The translations under genes were made by a program, and so were the position numbers. DNA of 64,000 nt from Helicobacter cetorum MIT 00-7128 (GTDB lineage: Bacteria > Campylobacterota > Campylobacteria > Campylobacterales > Helicobacteraceae): NCBI RefSeq assembly GCF_000259255.1, contig NC_017737.1:1883647-1947646 (forward strand). The letters are read 5' to 3'. Below the pieces are notes generated by a model. It had not been told where the DNA came from and ran no database searches. It was given only the letters and a program-made list of their open reading frames with translations. Of the stretch, positions 25,087 through 33,997 are shown piece by piece (position 1 is the stretch's first letter; every line of letters begins with the position of its first letter).

Positions 25087-25339
25087 CTCTCTTGACAAAG
25101 AATTTTCAAACAAAAATTCTCAAGATATACCCAATGACCTAGAAGTCAATTATCTAGGCAAACGCTATAAGATCTCTTTGAATGAGACTTTTAGTGTTGC
25201 TACAAGACTTGCCTTAAAAGAGCGTTTTCATAATAAGGAACTAAATACTTTAGAGCTTTTAAAAGATTATTTGCATGAAGTTTGTCAAAACGCCCATTTG
25301 CGTGATGAAATTCAAAAACTTTTAGAAAAAATCTCTTGA
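25079..25339 (+). CDS. Small conserved protein with ZapA-like features
   Basis: 86 residues. The pattern [20 protein letters not shown] followed by a helical second half ([28 protein letters not shown]) resembles the layout of small ZapA-like FtsZ-associated proteins (beta-strand head, coiled-coil tail), but I would not name it on this alone. The start ATG lies inside the end of the preceding gene (8-bp overlap) and its stop TGA overlaps the priA ATG (TGATG), so translation of the three is likely coupled. Confidence 0.75.
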   Translation: MSNSLDKEFSNKNSQDIPNDLEVNYLGKRYKISLNETFSVATRLALKERFHNKELNTLELLKDYLHEVCQNAHLRDEIQKLLEKIS

Positions 25340-27198
25340 TGTTCTATTACTTAGTCGCTCCTTTAAAAAATAAAACCCCCCCCTTAACCTACTCTTCTAA
25401 AGAGAGCTGTGAAAAAGGGGTGTTAGTCAATATTGCCTTAAGAAATAAATCTCTTGTAGGCGTCATTCTTAAAGAAGAGAAAAAGCCTTCTTTTGAATGC
25501 CTAGAATGTGAAAAAACGCCCTTTTTTTTACTCCCCCTTCAAATCAAACTCGCTGAATTTATCGCTCAATATTATTGTGCTAATCTCTCTTTAGTTTTAA
25601 GCCTTTTTACCCCTTTTAATGCATGCGATAATGCAAGATTAGAAGAAATTACGCCCACTCTAAATACTTTGAGTGAAACTCAAACAAAAGCCTTAAAAGA
25701 ATTAGAAAAGCATTCTGTAAGCTTGCTCTTTGGCGATACCGGTAGTGGAAAAACTGAAATTTATATGCATTTAATCGCTAAAACTTTAGAGCAAAAAAAG
25801 AGTGCTTTATTACTTGTGCCAGAAATCGCTCTCACTCCCCAAATGCAACAACGCCTTAAAGTTGCTTTTAAAGACCATTTAGGTTTGTGGCATAGCAAAC
25901 TCTCTAAAACTCAAAAAAAACAATTTTTAGAAAGGCTCTACTCTCAAAAAATAAGGCTCGTTGTAGGCACACGAAGTGCGTTATTCTTACCCCTTAAAAA
26001 GCTAGGCTTAGTTATTGTAGATGAAGAGCATGACTTTTCTTACAAATCTCAGCAAAGCCCTATGTATAACGCTAGAGATTTATGCTTGTATTTAGCGAGC
26101 AAATTTCCTATTCAAGTTGTCTTAGGCTCTGCTACGCCTAGTTTAAATAGCTACAAACGCTTTAAGGATAAAGCCTTAGTGCGTCTTAAAGGTCGCTACA
26201 CTCCCACACAAAAAAACATCATTTTTGAGAAAACGCAAGATTTTGTTACCCCAAAACTCCTAGAGACTTTACAGCAAGTCATAGACAAAAACGAGCAAGC
26301 CATTATTTTTGTGCCTACTAGGGCGAATTTCAAAACCTTAGAGTGCCAAAATTGCCATAAAAGCATTCAATGCCCCTTTTGTAGCGTGAATATGAGCTTA
26401 CACTTAAAAACTAATAAGCTCATGTGTCATTATTGCCATTTTGTAAGCCCTATCCCTAAGATTTGTAATGTGTGCCAAAATGAAGTCTTAGTGGGTAAAA
26501 GAATAGGCACTATGCAAGTGTTTAAGGAATTAGAGAGCCTTCTAAAAGGGGCAAGAATGGCGATTTTAGACAAAGACCACACCAGCACACAAAAAAAGCT
26601 CAACAACATTTTAAGTGATTTCAATCATCAAAAAACTAATATCTTAATTGGCACACAAATGATAAGTAAGGGGCATGATTATGCTAAAGTGAGTTTAGCG
26701 GTTATCTTAGGCATAGATAATATCATTAAATCTAGTAGCTATAGGGCTTTAGAAGAAGGCGTATCGCTACTCCATCAAATCGCTGGAAGAAGTGCAAGAC
26801 AAATTTCTGGATTGGTATTCATTCAGAGCATAGAAGTGGGTTTGTTAAAAAATTTCTTAGATGACTATGAAGATTTTTTGCAATACGAATTAATAGAAAG
26901 GTGCGAACTCTACCCACCTTTTTTGCGGCTGTGTTTGTTAGAGTTTAAACATAAAAACGAGCAAAAAGCCGAGCTTTTAAGTATAGAGGCCTCAAAAATC
27001 CTTTCTTTGTGTTTAGAAAATGGCGTAACGCTCTCTCATATTAAAGCCCCTATTGAAAAAATCGCCTCGTCTTATCGCTATCTTATTTTATTGCGTTCTT
27101 CAAACCCTTTGAGCCTACTCAAAAGCGTGCATGCGTTTTTAAAAGCCACCCCCCATATCCCTTGTAGTGTGAATATGGACCCTATAGATATTTTTTAA
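25339..27198 (+). CDS. priA: Primosomal replication restart helicase PriA
   Basis: DNA helicase that reloads the replisome at stalled forks. 619 residues from the ATG at 25339, chosen because it overlaps the preceding stop as TGATG. Motifs: Walker A FGDTGSGKTE, DEEH box VIVDEEHDFSYK, GSATPS, and eight zinc-binding cysteines in paired CxxC form between about residues 335 and 390 (CQNCHKS, CPFCSV, CHYCHF, CNVCQN). Helicase motif VI is LLHQIAGRSAR. Shorter than E. coli PriA, mainly in the N-terminal DNA-binding part, as in other epsilonproteobacteria. Confidence 0.96.
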   Translation: MFYYLVAPLKNKTPPLTYSSKESCEKGVLVNIALRNKSLVGVILKEEKKPSFECLECEKTPFFLLPLQIKLAEFIAQYYCANLSLVLSLFTPFNACDNARLEEITPTLNTLSETQTKALKELEKHSVSLLFGDTGSGKTEIYMHLIAKTLEQKKSALLLVPEIALTPQMQQRLKVAFKDHLGLWHSKLSKTQKKQFLERLYSQKIRLVVGTRSALFLPLKKLGLVIVDEEHDFSYKSQQSPMYNARDLCLYLASKFPIQVVLGSATPSLNSYKRFKDKALVRLKGRYTPTQKNIIFEKTQDFVTPKLLETLQQVIDKNEQAIIFVPTRANFKTLECQNCHKSIQCPFCSVNMSLHLKTNKLMCHYCHFVSPIPKICNVCQNEVLVGKRIGTMQVFKELESLLKGARMAILDKDHTSTQKKLNNILSDFNHQKTNILIGTQMISKGHDYAKVSLAVILGIDNIIKSSSYRALEEGVSLLHQIAGRSARQISGLVFIQSIEVGLLKNFLDDYEDFLQYELIERCELYPPFLRLCLLEFKHKNEQKAELLSIEASKILSLCLENGVTLSHIKAPIEKIASSYRYLILLRSSNPLSLLKSVHAFLKATPHIPCSVNMDPIDIF

Positions 27199-27201
27199 AA
27201 A

Positions 27202-27825
27202 CTATTTTTTCTCACTTGCTTTAGAGTTTGAATGCTTAGGGGCTTTTTTCTTAGTCTCATCTTTCACGCCATCATTAATTACTTTCATTAAATCAGAGCG
27301 ATACTCTAAAGATTTTTTAGTGAAATCAGGCTTGAAAGAGTTTTTGACTAAAGGCTTAGCATTTGCTTGAGGGACATGGCATTGCGTGCAATTATATCTT
27401 GCATCACTTACACCATTATTTTTAATGGGCTTATTTTTACGCAAATCATATAGATGTGAATGCGGAACAGGAGTAGCCCCAACTGTGCTGGCCACATCAG
27501 GGCTATGACACCCTAAACACGCATTATTATTCTTAGTAATGTCTGCAAAATCGCTAATATCATGGGGGATTAAGGGGGGAGCGTTTTCATAAGAGCGTTC
27601 AATCCTTTGGCTAGAACCCGGAGCACTCTCACTATAATGATAGGGCGAGAGCCTAACCTTTTTTTCATCTTCTAAAGGGGCTTTTCTTAAGCCAAGATTT
27701 TCTTGACTAATTCTTGTGTCTTTTGAAATCTTTTCTTTATCGTTTGCATGGGTTTCTTGAACAACAAACCATACCAAACTAAAAGCCATTAAAGCAGAAC
27801 CATAACGAAAAAAACTTTTTTTCAT
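27202..27825 (-). CDS. napB: Periplasmic nitrate reductase diheme cytochrome c subunit NapB
   Basis: 207-residue secreted cytochrome that passes electrons to the NapA catalytic subunit in the periplasm. It has an N-terminal signal sequence (MKKSFFRYGSALMAFSLVWF...THA) and two c-type haem sites, CLGCH and CTQCH, in the NapB context: PLIPHDI before the first, then TPVPHSHLYDLR, and YNCTQCHVPQANAKPLVKNSF around the second. The C-terminus is a Lys/Ser-rich extension. No napA, napG, napH, napF or napD lies nearby, so the rest must be elsewhere or absent. H. pylori is not known to have Nap. It is 3 bp from the convergent priA stop. Confidence 0.9.
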   Translation of the reverse strand: MKKSFFRYGSALMAFSLVWFVVQETHANDKEKISKDTRISQENLGLRKAPLEDEKKVRLSPYHYSESAPGSSQRIERSYENAPPLIPHDISDFADITKNNNACLGCHSPDVASTVGATPVPHSHLYDLRKNKPIKNNGVSDARYNCTQCHVPQANAKPLVKNSFKPDFTKKSLEYRSDLMKVINDGVKDETKKKAPKHSNSKASEKK

Positions 27826-27951
27826 GAGTCTTCCTTTAAAATTCTAAATTCCATAGAATTATTTCTTTAAAAACTAAATTGCCAAAAATCTAACAACTAC
27901 TATTCTATCACTAAATAAGAAACATAGAGATTAAACATAGCTAAAAAACGA

Positions 27952-27957
27952 TATAAT
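27952..27957 (+). promoter_or_regulatory. -10 element of the alcohol dehydrogenase gene
   Basis: TATAAT 36 nt upstream of the ATG at 27993, followed by AAGGAG at 27981-27986. The 167-bp gap also has to hold the divergent napB promoter, which I cannot place. Confidence 0.6.
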
Positions 27958-27992
27958 AAAGTTGATTTTATCGTATTGAATAAGGAGTTTTT

Positions 27993-29045
27993 ATGAGAAT
28001 CCAATCCAAAGGCTTTGCCATTTTTTCTAAAGATGGGCATTTCAAACCCCATGACTTTAGCCGTCATGCCATAGGGGCTAAAGATGTGTTAATTGATATT
28101 CATTATGCAGGGATTTGTCATAGCGATATTCATAGTGCTTATAGTGAATGGAAAGAGGGCATTTACCCTATGATTCCTGGGCATGAGATTGCTGGGGTTA
28201 TTAAAGAGGTAGGCAAAGAAGTCAAAAAATTTAAAGTAGGCGATGTGGTAGGTGTGGGCTGTTTTGTTAATTCATGCAAAACTTGCAAACCATGTAAAGA
28301 GCATCAAGAGCAATTTTGTGCGAATAATAAAACGGTGTTTACTTATGATTGCTTGGATTATTTCCATGATAATGAACCCCATATGGGCGGGTATTCCAAC
28401 AATATTGTTGTAGATGAAGATTATGTTATTAGCGTAGATAAAAACGCTCCCTTAGAAAAAGTAGCCCCCTTATTATGTGCAGGTATTACGACTTATTCGC
28501 CCTTAAAATTTTCTAAAGTTACTCAAGGCACAAAAGTCGGCGTAGCTGGATTTGGCGGTCTTGGCATGATGGCGTTAAAATACGCTGTAGCCATGGGGGC
28601 TGAGGTAAGTATTTTTGCAAGAAACGAAAATAAAAAGCAAGATGCCTTAAATATGGGAGCCAAACATTTCTATAGCAATCCTAAGGAGTGCAAAGAAGAG
28701 CTAGATTTTATCATTTCAACCATTCCTACTAACTATGATTTAAAAGATTATGTCAAGCTCTTAAGCTATAATGGCGAATTAGCCCTTGTGGGACTTCCTC
28801 CTAGAGAAGTTGCTCCAGCACTCAATGTCTTTGACTTCATCAATTTGGGTAATCGCAAGGTTTATGGTTCGCTTATTGGGGGCATTAAAGAAACTCAAGA
28901 AATGATGGATTTTTCTATTAAACACAATATCTATCCTGAAATAGAATTGATTTTAGGTAAGGATATTGAAACCGCTTATCATAACCTAACACACAGCAAG
29001 GCAAAATTCCGCTATGTGATTGATATGAAAAAATCGTTTGATTAA
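27993..29045 (+). CDS. Zinc-dependent NADP alcohol dehydrogenase, cinnamyl-alcohol dehydrogenase type
   Basis: 350-residue medium-chain dehydrogenase that interconverts aldehydes and alcohols. Catalytic zinc ligands are in GICHSDIHS and the GHEIAG motif; the structural zinc loop is CFVNSCKTCKPCKEHQEQFC with four cysteines. The Rossmann fold is VGVAGFGGLGMMALKYAVAMG and the sequence continues ARNENKK, where the basic residue suggests NADP preference. Similar to the H. pylori CAD-like enzyme located in the same chromosomal neighbourhood (before the por operon). AAGGAG precedes the ATG and a hairpin terminator follows. Confidence 0.92.
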   Translation: MRIQSKGFAIFSKDGHFKPHDFSRHAIGAKDVLIDIHYAGICHSDIHSAYSEWKEGIYPMIPGHEIAGVIKEVGKEVKKFKVGDVVGVGCFVNSCKTCKPCKEHQEQFCANNKTVFTYDCLDYFHDNEPHMGGYSNNIVVDEDYVISVDKNAPLEKVAPLLCAGITTYSPLKFSKVTQGTKVGVAGFGGLGMMALKYAVAMGAEVSIFARNENKKQDALNMGAKHFYSNPKECKEELDFIISTIPTNYDLKDYVKLLSYNGELALVGLPPREVAPALNVFDFINLGNRKVYGSLIGGIKETQEMMDFSIKHNIYPEIELILGKDIETAYHNLTHSKAKFRYVIDMKKSFD

Positions 29046-29066
29046 TCTCTTATTTCTATAAAACAT

Positions 29067-29090
29067 TTTTTAAGGATTTTTCCTTAAAAA
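29067..29090 (+). terminator. Hairpin terminator after the alcohol dehydrogenase gene
   Basis: Perfect 10-bp inverted repeat TTTTTAAGGA / TCCTTAAAAA around a TTTT loop, 22 bp after the stop codon. Confidence 0.6.
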
Positions 29091-29170
29091 GTGCCATTCT
29101 CTTTTTCTAACTTTTTTTGTTAAAGATTAAAAAATTTTTGCTAGTATTTTTAGTAATTGGATATTATTTA

Positions 29171-29216
29171 GATATTTAGATATTTAGATATTTAGATATT
29201 TAGATATTTAGATATT
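29171..29216. repeat. Octanucleotide tandem repeat in promoter region
   Basis: GATATTTA occurs five times in perfect tandem (29171-29210) plus a six-base partial unit. It abuts the -10 element at 29218-29223, so it occupies the -35/UP region of the following outer membrane protein gene. Unit number could vary by slipped-strand mispairing. Confidence 0.95.
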
Positions 29217-29217
29217 G

Positions 29218-29223
29218 TATAAT
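29218..29223 (+). promoter_or_regulatory. -10 element behind the octamer repeat
   Basis: TATAAT preceded by TTG, one base after the octamer array and 64 nt before the ATG at 29288. Confidence 0.65.
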
Positions 29224-29287
29224 ATTTAATTGTATTTGAATTGTCAATAAAATATTTGGCTATGATGTCAATTTTTAAGGAGTGTTG

Positions 29288-30577
29288 ATGAGAAAATCTC
29301 TTTGTGCCTTAGCGCTTTTAGGTTTTAGTTCTATAGGCTCTCTCAAAGCCACTAGTTTTGTCTATGATTTAAAATTTATGAGTTTTACTTACAATTTGGT
29401 ATCTCCTAGAAACAACCCTTATTGGGGCAGTATGGTTAATATGAAAAACAGACTCTTCATTCAAACCGGTATTCAGTTTGATGACAAACGCCAATCAATT
29501 ATGTTTGGAGCATGGTTTATCCAAAACTTGCATACCCACTATAGTTACTTTCCCTATTCATGGGGAGTTACCATGTATTATCAAGCTATTGGTAAGTATT
29601 TTAGAAGCTATGTAGGGATTGTGCCAAGGAGCTATCAACATATCTATCCTTTACAAGCCTTTAAAAAACTCTTTTGGTTTAAAGACCCCACCATTAGAGG
29701 AGGGCTCTTTCAATTTATGCCCGCCTATAATCCCAATCGTTGGTGGAATGGCTATGCGGAGTTTGTAATAGATTGGTTTGGAGGGCGTAATTGGAATAAC
29801 CAACCGCATAAAAAGAATTACAATCTCAATAACATGCTTTATATGGCATCTACTGAATGGTCTTTCTTAAAGGGTTATTTGGGCTTTGGGGGCAATATTG
29901 TTGTTTTTCATAATACAAGCAATTATAGCATGGGCAATAAATACCCTTATGGCGGGCATTCACATCTTAATAAAGATGATGAGACCCCACAATGGCCTAA
30001 TGGCTATCCTTATTTTAGCGGAGAGCCACAAGGGGGAAAACCGGGCGAATATTCCAACCCTACGATTTTAGATAGAGTGTATTACAACGCCTATATCAAA
30101 ACCGATTTAAAGAGGCTTATGCCCTATATGGATAAAATCTTTTTTAAATTTGGAACCATGTCTAGCCAAACACGCTATTGTGTGCGTTCAGGTGTCAGCT
30201 GTGGGCCAAGCCATTTTTATAATAGCTTTGGCGGACAATTTGACTTTATGGCGCAATATAAAGGCTTTATTGTAGGAGATAAATACTACTTTTCAGACCA
30301 CCCCCAAATGCACTTCTACCCCACTTACGGACAAGCACTCTATACAGGCTTGCCATGGTATAGCGCCCCTAATTTTGAGCGCTTTTATATGTCGTATGTG
30401 TATAAGAATAATTTTGTAGCCATTAGATTTGATGCGTTCTTTAACTTTGTAGGTGGAGGCAATGGCTATAGCTTACATGGGCATGGGCCATGGTATACTA
30501 TGTATCAGCAATTTGTTACTTTCAATATAGATACAAGAAATTTGATTGATTTTGTCAAAACTAGGATTCATCATTAA
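29288..30577 (+). CDS. Outer membrane protein, Tyr/Trp-rich beta-barrel, Hof-like
   Basis: 429 residues from the ATG at 29288, selected because AAGGAG ends 5 nt before it. A signal peptide (MRKSLCALALLGFSSIGSLKA) leads into a mature protein unusually rich in Tyr, Trp and Phe (NRWWNGYAEFVIDWFGGRNWN, for example, over about 21 positions) with many alternating strand-like segments. One cysteine pair (RYCVRSGVSCG) could be oxidised. It probably forms a large barrel pore; it resembles Helicobacter Hof-type porins in general texture, but I cannot name a family member. Expression is probably modulated by the adjacent octamer repeat. A bidirectional terminator follows. Confidence 0.75.
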   Translation: MRKSLCALALLGFSSIGSLKATSFVYDLKFMSFTYNLVSPRNNPYWGSMVNMKNRLFIQTGIQFDDKRQSIMFGAWFIQNLHTHYSYFPYSWGVTMYYQAIGKYFRSYVGIVPRSYQHIYPLQAFKKLFWFKDPTIRGGLFQFMPAYNPNRWWNGYAEFVIDWFGGRNWNNQPHKKNYNLNNMLYMASTEWSFLKGYLGFGGNIVVFHNTSNYSMGNKYPYGGHSHLNKDDETPQWPNGYPYFSGEPQGGKPGEYSNPTILDRVYYNAYIKTDLKRLMPYMDKIFFKFGTMSSQTRYCVRSGVSCGPSHFYNSFGGQFDFMAQYKGFIVGDKYYFSDHPQMHFYPTYGQALYTGLPWYSAPNFERFYMSYVYKNNFVAIRFDAFFNFVGGGNGYSLHGHGPWYTMYQQFVTFNIDTRNLIDFVKTRIHH

Positions 30578-30590
30578 GGCTTTAAAAATA

Positions 30591-30618
30591 AAAAGAGTGC
30601 TTTTAAAGGCACTCTTTT
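30591..30618. terminator. Bidirectional terminator between convergent OMP genes
   Basis: AAAAGAGTGC / GCACTCTTTT, a perfect 10-bp stem with an 8-nt loop, A-rich on the left and T-rich on the right, so it can serve both strands. It overlaps the last bases of the minus-strand gene. Confidence 0.75.
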
Positions 30619-31285
30619 AAAAATTGTAAATGTAATTTATATACATTACCGGCAAACGATGCCACAAAGTCGTAGCGCTCAAGCCGTTGATAGTTTGGTT
30701 TTTTGTATTAGCAATAGTAGGGAATTTTAATCCCAAAGCGATTTCATTATGTCCAAGTCCAAAGCGTGCGCCCACATTTACAAGCAATTGAAAAAGCGAA
30801 TTTTGCTGACCTAAATTTTTAGCAATAATTCCATGCAAGGCATTTCCGGGTAAATAAGACGCCCCAGCAATCCCTATGCCAACTTCTAGTCCAAAAAAGT
30901 GCTTAGGCGTGTTGGTAAAATCCCATAAACCACTCAATTCCATTCCATAAGTGGAGATATAGGAATGATAAGATGAGAAAGTTTGGTCATAGAATATTCC
31001 ATAACGCAAGCCTACATGCTCTAAATTTTTCCTCTGGGTTAAAAACTTCCCCCCAAGCACCACACCAAAACCATTACCGACCATATAATAAGAATCAGCA
31101 ATAGATTTTGTGCTATAAGAGGTGTTTATAGCGCTTAATTGATACCCAACCCCCAAATAAAAAGCGCTCTTATCGGCTAGCTTAACCTTTTGTTTGGCTA
31201 CATCTTTAGAATCTTTGGCTTGACATTCCAATAATAACGCTAAGCTTATCAACCCCTTAGCAAATGTTTTTAGTTTTTTCAACAT
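30617..31285 (-). CDS. Hor-type outer membrane protein
   Basis: 222 residues with a signal peptide (MLKKLKTFAKGLISLALLLECQA). The mature start has the Helicobacter OMP pattern DKSAFYLGVGYQLSAINTSY and the C-terminus is WHRLPVMYINYIYNF, ending in an aromatic residue as BAM substrates do; the GLKFPTIANTKNQ segment is typical of Hop/Hor barrels. Its place before porG corresponds to the Hor protein HP1107 of H. pylori, so horH is a candidate name, not asserted. It is convergent with the Tyr/Trp-rich OMP gene. Confidence 0.82.
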   Translation of the reverse strand: MLKKLKTFAKGLISLALLLECQAKDSKDVAKQKVKLADKSAFYLGVGYQLSAINTSYSTKSIADSYYMVGNGFGVVLGGKFLTQRKNLEHVGLRYGIFYDQTFSSYHSYISTYGMELSGLWDFTNTPKHFFGLEVGIGIAGASYLPGNALHGIIAKNLGQQNSLFQLLVNVGARFGLGHNEIALGLKFPTIANTKNQTINGLSATTLWHRLPVMYINYIYNF

Positions 31286-31785
31286 AAACCCCTTGATTTC
31301 AAATCGTTATTTCTAAACCCTATTTCACAATTATATAGAGTAAACCTAAAAGCACCAACTACTACAGCAATAATAACAAAGTTTAAACAAAGCTAGGTTA
31401 AATTTATTGTTATCATAGAGTTATTTGATAAGAATATTGATATTATTTGACACAATTAAAAAATGGAAAAAGTTTTTTATTGGTTTTATTTTTTTCAACC
31501 TTACTTGATTACATGTTTTTCAACCAATTAAAATGGGTTTTTGTTAAGAAATAAATACTCATAATCTTTAATTTTAATTTTTTAAAAAAAGCAAAAATAA
31601 AGATTAAAAAATAAAAAACAAATATTTGTTAAAAATAGCCCCAAATTTGTATGAAAATTCTTAAAAACCTACTATTGTAAGACAAATTAATAGTTTTTCT
31701 TGTATAATCCAAAGGTTATAACATTACACTTTTGGAAGAAAAGCTACCTTTTCTATCTCAATTAGTTACAAGGAGATTCAGTATT
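31286..31785. other. 500-bp AT-rich intergenic region before porG
   Basis: Divergent control region between the Hor-type gene and the por operon. It is extremely AT-rich, with long A/T runs at 31560-31630. TATAAT at 31703-31708 (see separate entry) is the only clear promoter element. No frame, RNA gene or repeat array is supportable. Confidence 0.5.
31703..31708 (+). promoter_or_regulatory. -10 element of the porGDAB operon
   Basis: TATAAT preceded by TTG (extended -10), 77 nt before the porG ATG; AAGGAGA at 31770-31776 is the ribosome-binding site. Confidence 0.65.
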
Positions 31786-32346
31786 ATGCTACAAATTAGA
31801 TGGCATGCACGAGCTGGTCAAGGCGCAATCACGGGCGCTAAAGGACTAGCTGATGTAATTTCAAAAACAGGCAAAGAGGTGCAGGCATTTGCCTCTTATG
31901 GTTCAGCCAAAAGAGGTGCGGCTATGATGGCGTATAATCGCATTGACGATGAGCCTATTTTAAATCATGAGCGTTTTATGCAACCTGATTATGTTTTGGT
32001 GATTGACCCGGGATTGGTATTTATTGAAGATATCTTTGCTGATGAAAAAGAAGATACCACTTATATCATTACAAGCTATCTTTCAAGAGAAGAGTTATTT
32101 GCAAAGAAACCAGAACTTAAAACTCGCAAAGTCTTTACGCTAGATTGTTTAAAAATCTCTATGGAAACTTTAAAGCGTCCTATTCCTAATACTCCAATGC
32201 TAGGGGCTTTGATGAAAGTTTCTAATATGCTTGAAATTGAGGCGTTTAAAGAGGCGTTTAAAAAAGTTTTAGGCAAGAAATTGGCTCAAGAAGTCATTGA
32301 TGCAAACATGCTCGCCATTCAAAGAGCTTATGAAGAAGTTCAATAA
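31786..32346 (+). CDS. porG: Pyruvate:acceptor oxidoreductase gamma subunit
   Basis: Component of the four-subunit pyruvate:flavodoxin/ferredoxin oxidoreductase that makes acetyl-CoA. 186 residues starting MLQIRWHARAGQGAITGAKG; the ATG at 31786 is chosen because AAGGAGA precedes it, and an upstream in-frame ATG at 31732 lacks one. The RWHARAGQGA start and FASYGSAKRGAAMMAYNRI segment are characteristic of the gamma domain. It is the first gene of porGDAB. Confidence 0.95.
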   Translation: MLQIRWHARAGQGAITGAKGLADVISKTGKEVQAFASYGSAKRGAAMMAYNRIDDEPILNHERFMQPDYVLVIDPGLVFIEDIFADEKEDTTYIITSYLSREELFAKKPELKTRKVFTLDCLKISMETLKRPIPNTPMLGALMKVSNMLEIEAFKEAFKKVLGKKLAQEVIDANMLAIQRAYEEVQ

Positions 32347-32362
32347 CGCTTAAGGAAGAAAG

Positions 32363-32752
32363 ATGAAAAATTGGAATGAATTTGAAATGGGAGCAGTGCT
32401 TTTCCCTTTTGAAAACAATGCACAAAGCGAAATAGAAAAACACAATACTGAGCGTAACTACACTAAAGAGAGTTATTTCACTACTTCAGTAGCTCATTGG
32501 CGTGTAGCAAAGCCTGTGCATAATGAAAACATCTGTATTAATTGCTTTAACTGCTGGGTTTATTGCCCTGATGCAGCTATTCTTTCAAGAGAGGGCAAAT
32601 TAAAAGGCGTAGATTATACTCATTGTAAGGGTTGTGGAGTGTGTGTGAGTGTTTGCCCTACTAATCCTAAATCACTATGGATGTTTGAAGAGCAAGAAGA
32701 ATTAGATACAGCGCTTACTAAATGGCCAACAAAGCAAGAAAAGAAAAAATAA
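32363..32752 (+). CDS. porD: Pyruvate:acceptor oxidoreductase delta subunit (2x[4Fe-4S] ferredoxin)
   Basis: 129-residue electron-transfer subunit with two tetra-cysteine cluster motifs, CINCFNCWVYCPD and CKGCGVCVSVCPTNP, near residues 55 and 95. The N-terminal half is an extension seen in the Helicobacter/Campylobacter delta subunits. AAGGAAG precedes the ATG and only 16 bp separate it from porG. Confidence 0.95.
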   Translation: MKNWNEFEMGAVLFPFENNAQSEIEKHNTERNYTKESYFTTSVAHWRVAKPVHNENICINCFNCWVYCPDAAILSREGKLKGVDYTHCKGCGVCVSVCPTNPKSLWMFEEQEELDTALTKWPTKQEKKK

Positions 32753-32761
32753 GGAAATAGA

Positions 32762-33985
32762 ATGGCAAAAAAGATTGAATTACAAGAAGTAGAGGTTTGG
32801 GATGGCAATATGGCCAGCTCAAACGCTCTAAGACAAGCTCAAATTGATGTAATTGCAGCTTACCCAATTACTCCATCAACTCCTATTGTGCAAAACTATG
32901 GTTCGTTTAAGGATAATGGCTATATTGATGGCGAATTTGTTTTAGTAGAATCAGAACATGCAGCTATGAGTGCGTGCGTAGGTGCAGCTGCAGCAGGTGG
33001 GAGAGTAAGCACAGCGACTAGTTCTCAAGGCTTAGCGCTTATGGTAGAAGTCTTATATCAAGCATCTGGTATGCGCTTACCTATCGTATTAAACTTAGTT
33101 AATCGTGCTCTAGCCGCTCCTTTAAATATCCATGGCGACCACTCTGATATGTATCTAGCTAGAGATGCAGGTTGGATAAATCTATCTACATGCAACCCTC
33201 AAGAAGCTTATGATTTTACCTTAATGGCGTTTAGAATTGCCGAACATCAAAATGTTCGTGTGCCAACCATTGTTAACCAAGATGGTTTCTTATGCTCACA
33301 CACTGTGCAAAATGTGCGCCCATTAAGCGATGATATTGCATATAAATTTGTAGGTGAATACCAAACTAAGCACTCACTCTTAGACTTTGATAGACCTGTA
33401 AGCTATGGTGCACAAGCTGAAGAAGAATGGCATTATGAGCATAAAGCCCAACTCCACCATGCGATTATGAGTGCTGAAAAGATAATTGAAGAAGTGTTTA
33501 ATGATTTTGCTAAACTCACAGGCAGACAATACCACTTAACAGAAACTTTCCAACTAGAAGATGCTGAAGTGGCTATTTTTGCGCTTGGAACCACTTATGA
33601 ATCTGCTATTGTAGCGGCTAAAGAAATGCGTAAAAAAGGTATTAAAGCTGGAGTCGCCACCGTTCATTCTTTACGCCCTTTCCCTTATGAAAGATTAGGT
33701 CAAGATTTGAAAAACCTTAAAGCTTTAGCCATTTTAGACAAGAGTTCTCCTGCAGGTGCTATGGGTGCAATGTTTAATGAAGTTACTTCAGCAGTATATC
33801 AAACCAAAGATTCCAAGCACCCTGTTGTGTCTAACTATATTTATGGCTTAGGCGAAAGAGATATGACTATCGCACATCTATGTGAAATTTTTGAAGAAAT
33901 CAAAGAAGATGCTCTTAAAGGCGCACTCACTCATCCTACCCAACAATTCGTAGGACTTAGAGGCCCTAAAATGAGCTTTTTTTAA
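32762..33985 (+). CDS. porA: Pyruvate:acceptor oxidoreductase alpha subunit
   Basis: 407 residues. The start is MAKKIELQEVEVWDGNMASS; YPITPSTPIVQNYG and ESEHAAMSACVGAAAAGGRV are the conserved pyrimidine-binding-domain motifs, followed by TATSSQGLALM. The C-terminal transketolase-like domain has AIFALGTTYESAIVAAKEM. With PorB it forms the thiamine-diphosphate active site. Nine base pairs follow porD; AAGGAAA is the ribosome-binding site. Confidence 0.96.
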   Translation: MAKKIELQEVEVWDGNMASSNALRQAQIDVIAAYPITPSTPIVQNYGSFKDNGYIDGEFVLVESEHAAMSACVGAAAAGGRVSTATSSQGLALMVEVLYQASGMRLPIVLNLVNRALAAPLNIHGDHSDMYLARDAGWINLSTCNPQEAYDFTLMAFRIAEHQNVRVPTIVNQDGFLCSHTVQNVRPLSDDIAYKFVGEYQTKHSLLDFDRPVSYGAQAEEEWHYEHKAQLHHAIMSAEKIIEEVFNDFAKLTGRQYHLTETFQLEDAEVAIFALGTTYESAIVAAKEMRKKGIKAGVATVHSLRPFPYERLGQDLKNLKALAILDKSSPAGAMGAMFNEVTSAVYQTKDSKHPVVSNYIYGLGERDMTIAHLCEIFEEIKEDALKGALTHPTQQFVGLRGPKMSFF

Positions 33986-33997
33986 TAAGGAAATATT

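Noticed and set aside
24832..25339. Toxin-antitoxin pair of two small overlapping genes
   Set aside because: The coiled-coil and ZapA-like features and tight coupling to priA look like conserved backbone genes; no toxin-family motif is visible.
29282..29287. GTG-TTG codons upstream of the Tyr/Trp-rich OMP ATG as the true start
   Set aside because: AAGGAG overlaps the GTG itself, so spacing is impossible; the ATG at 29288 has correct spacing and a clean signal peptide.
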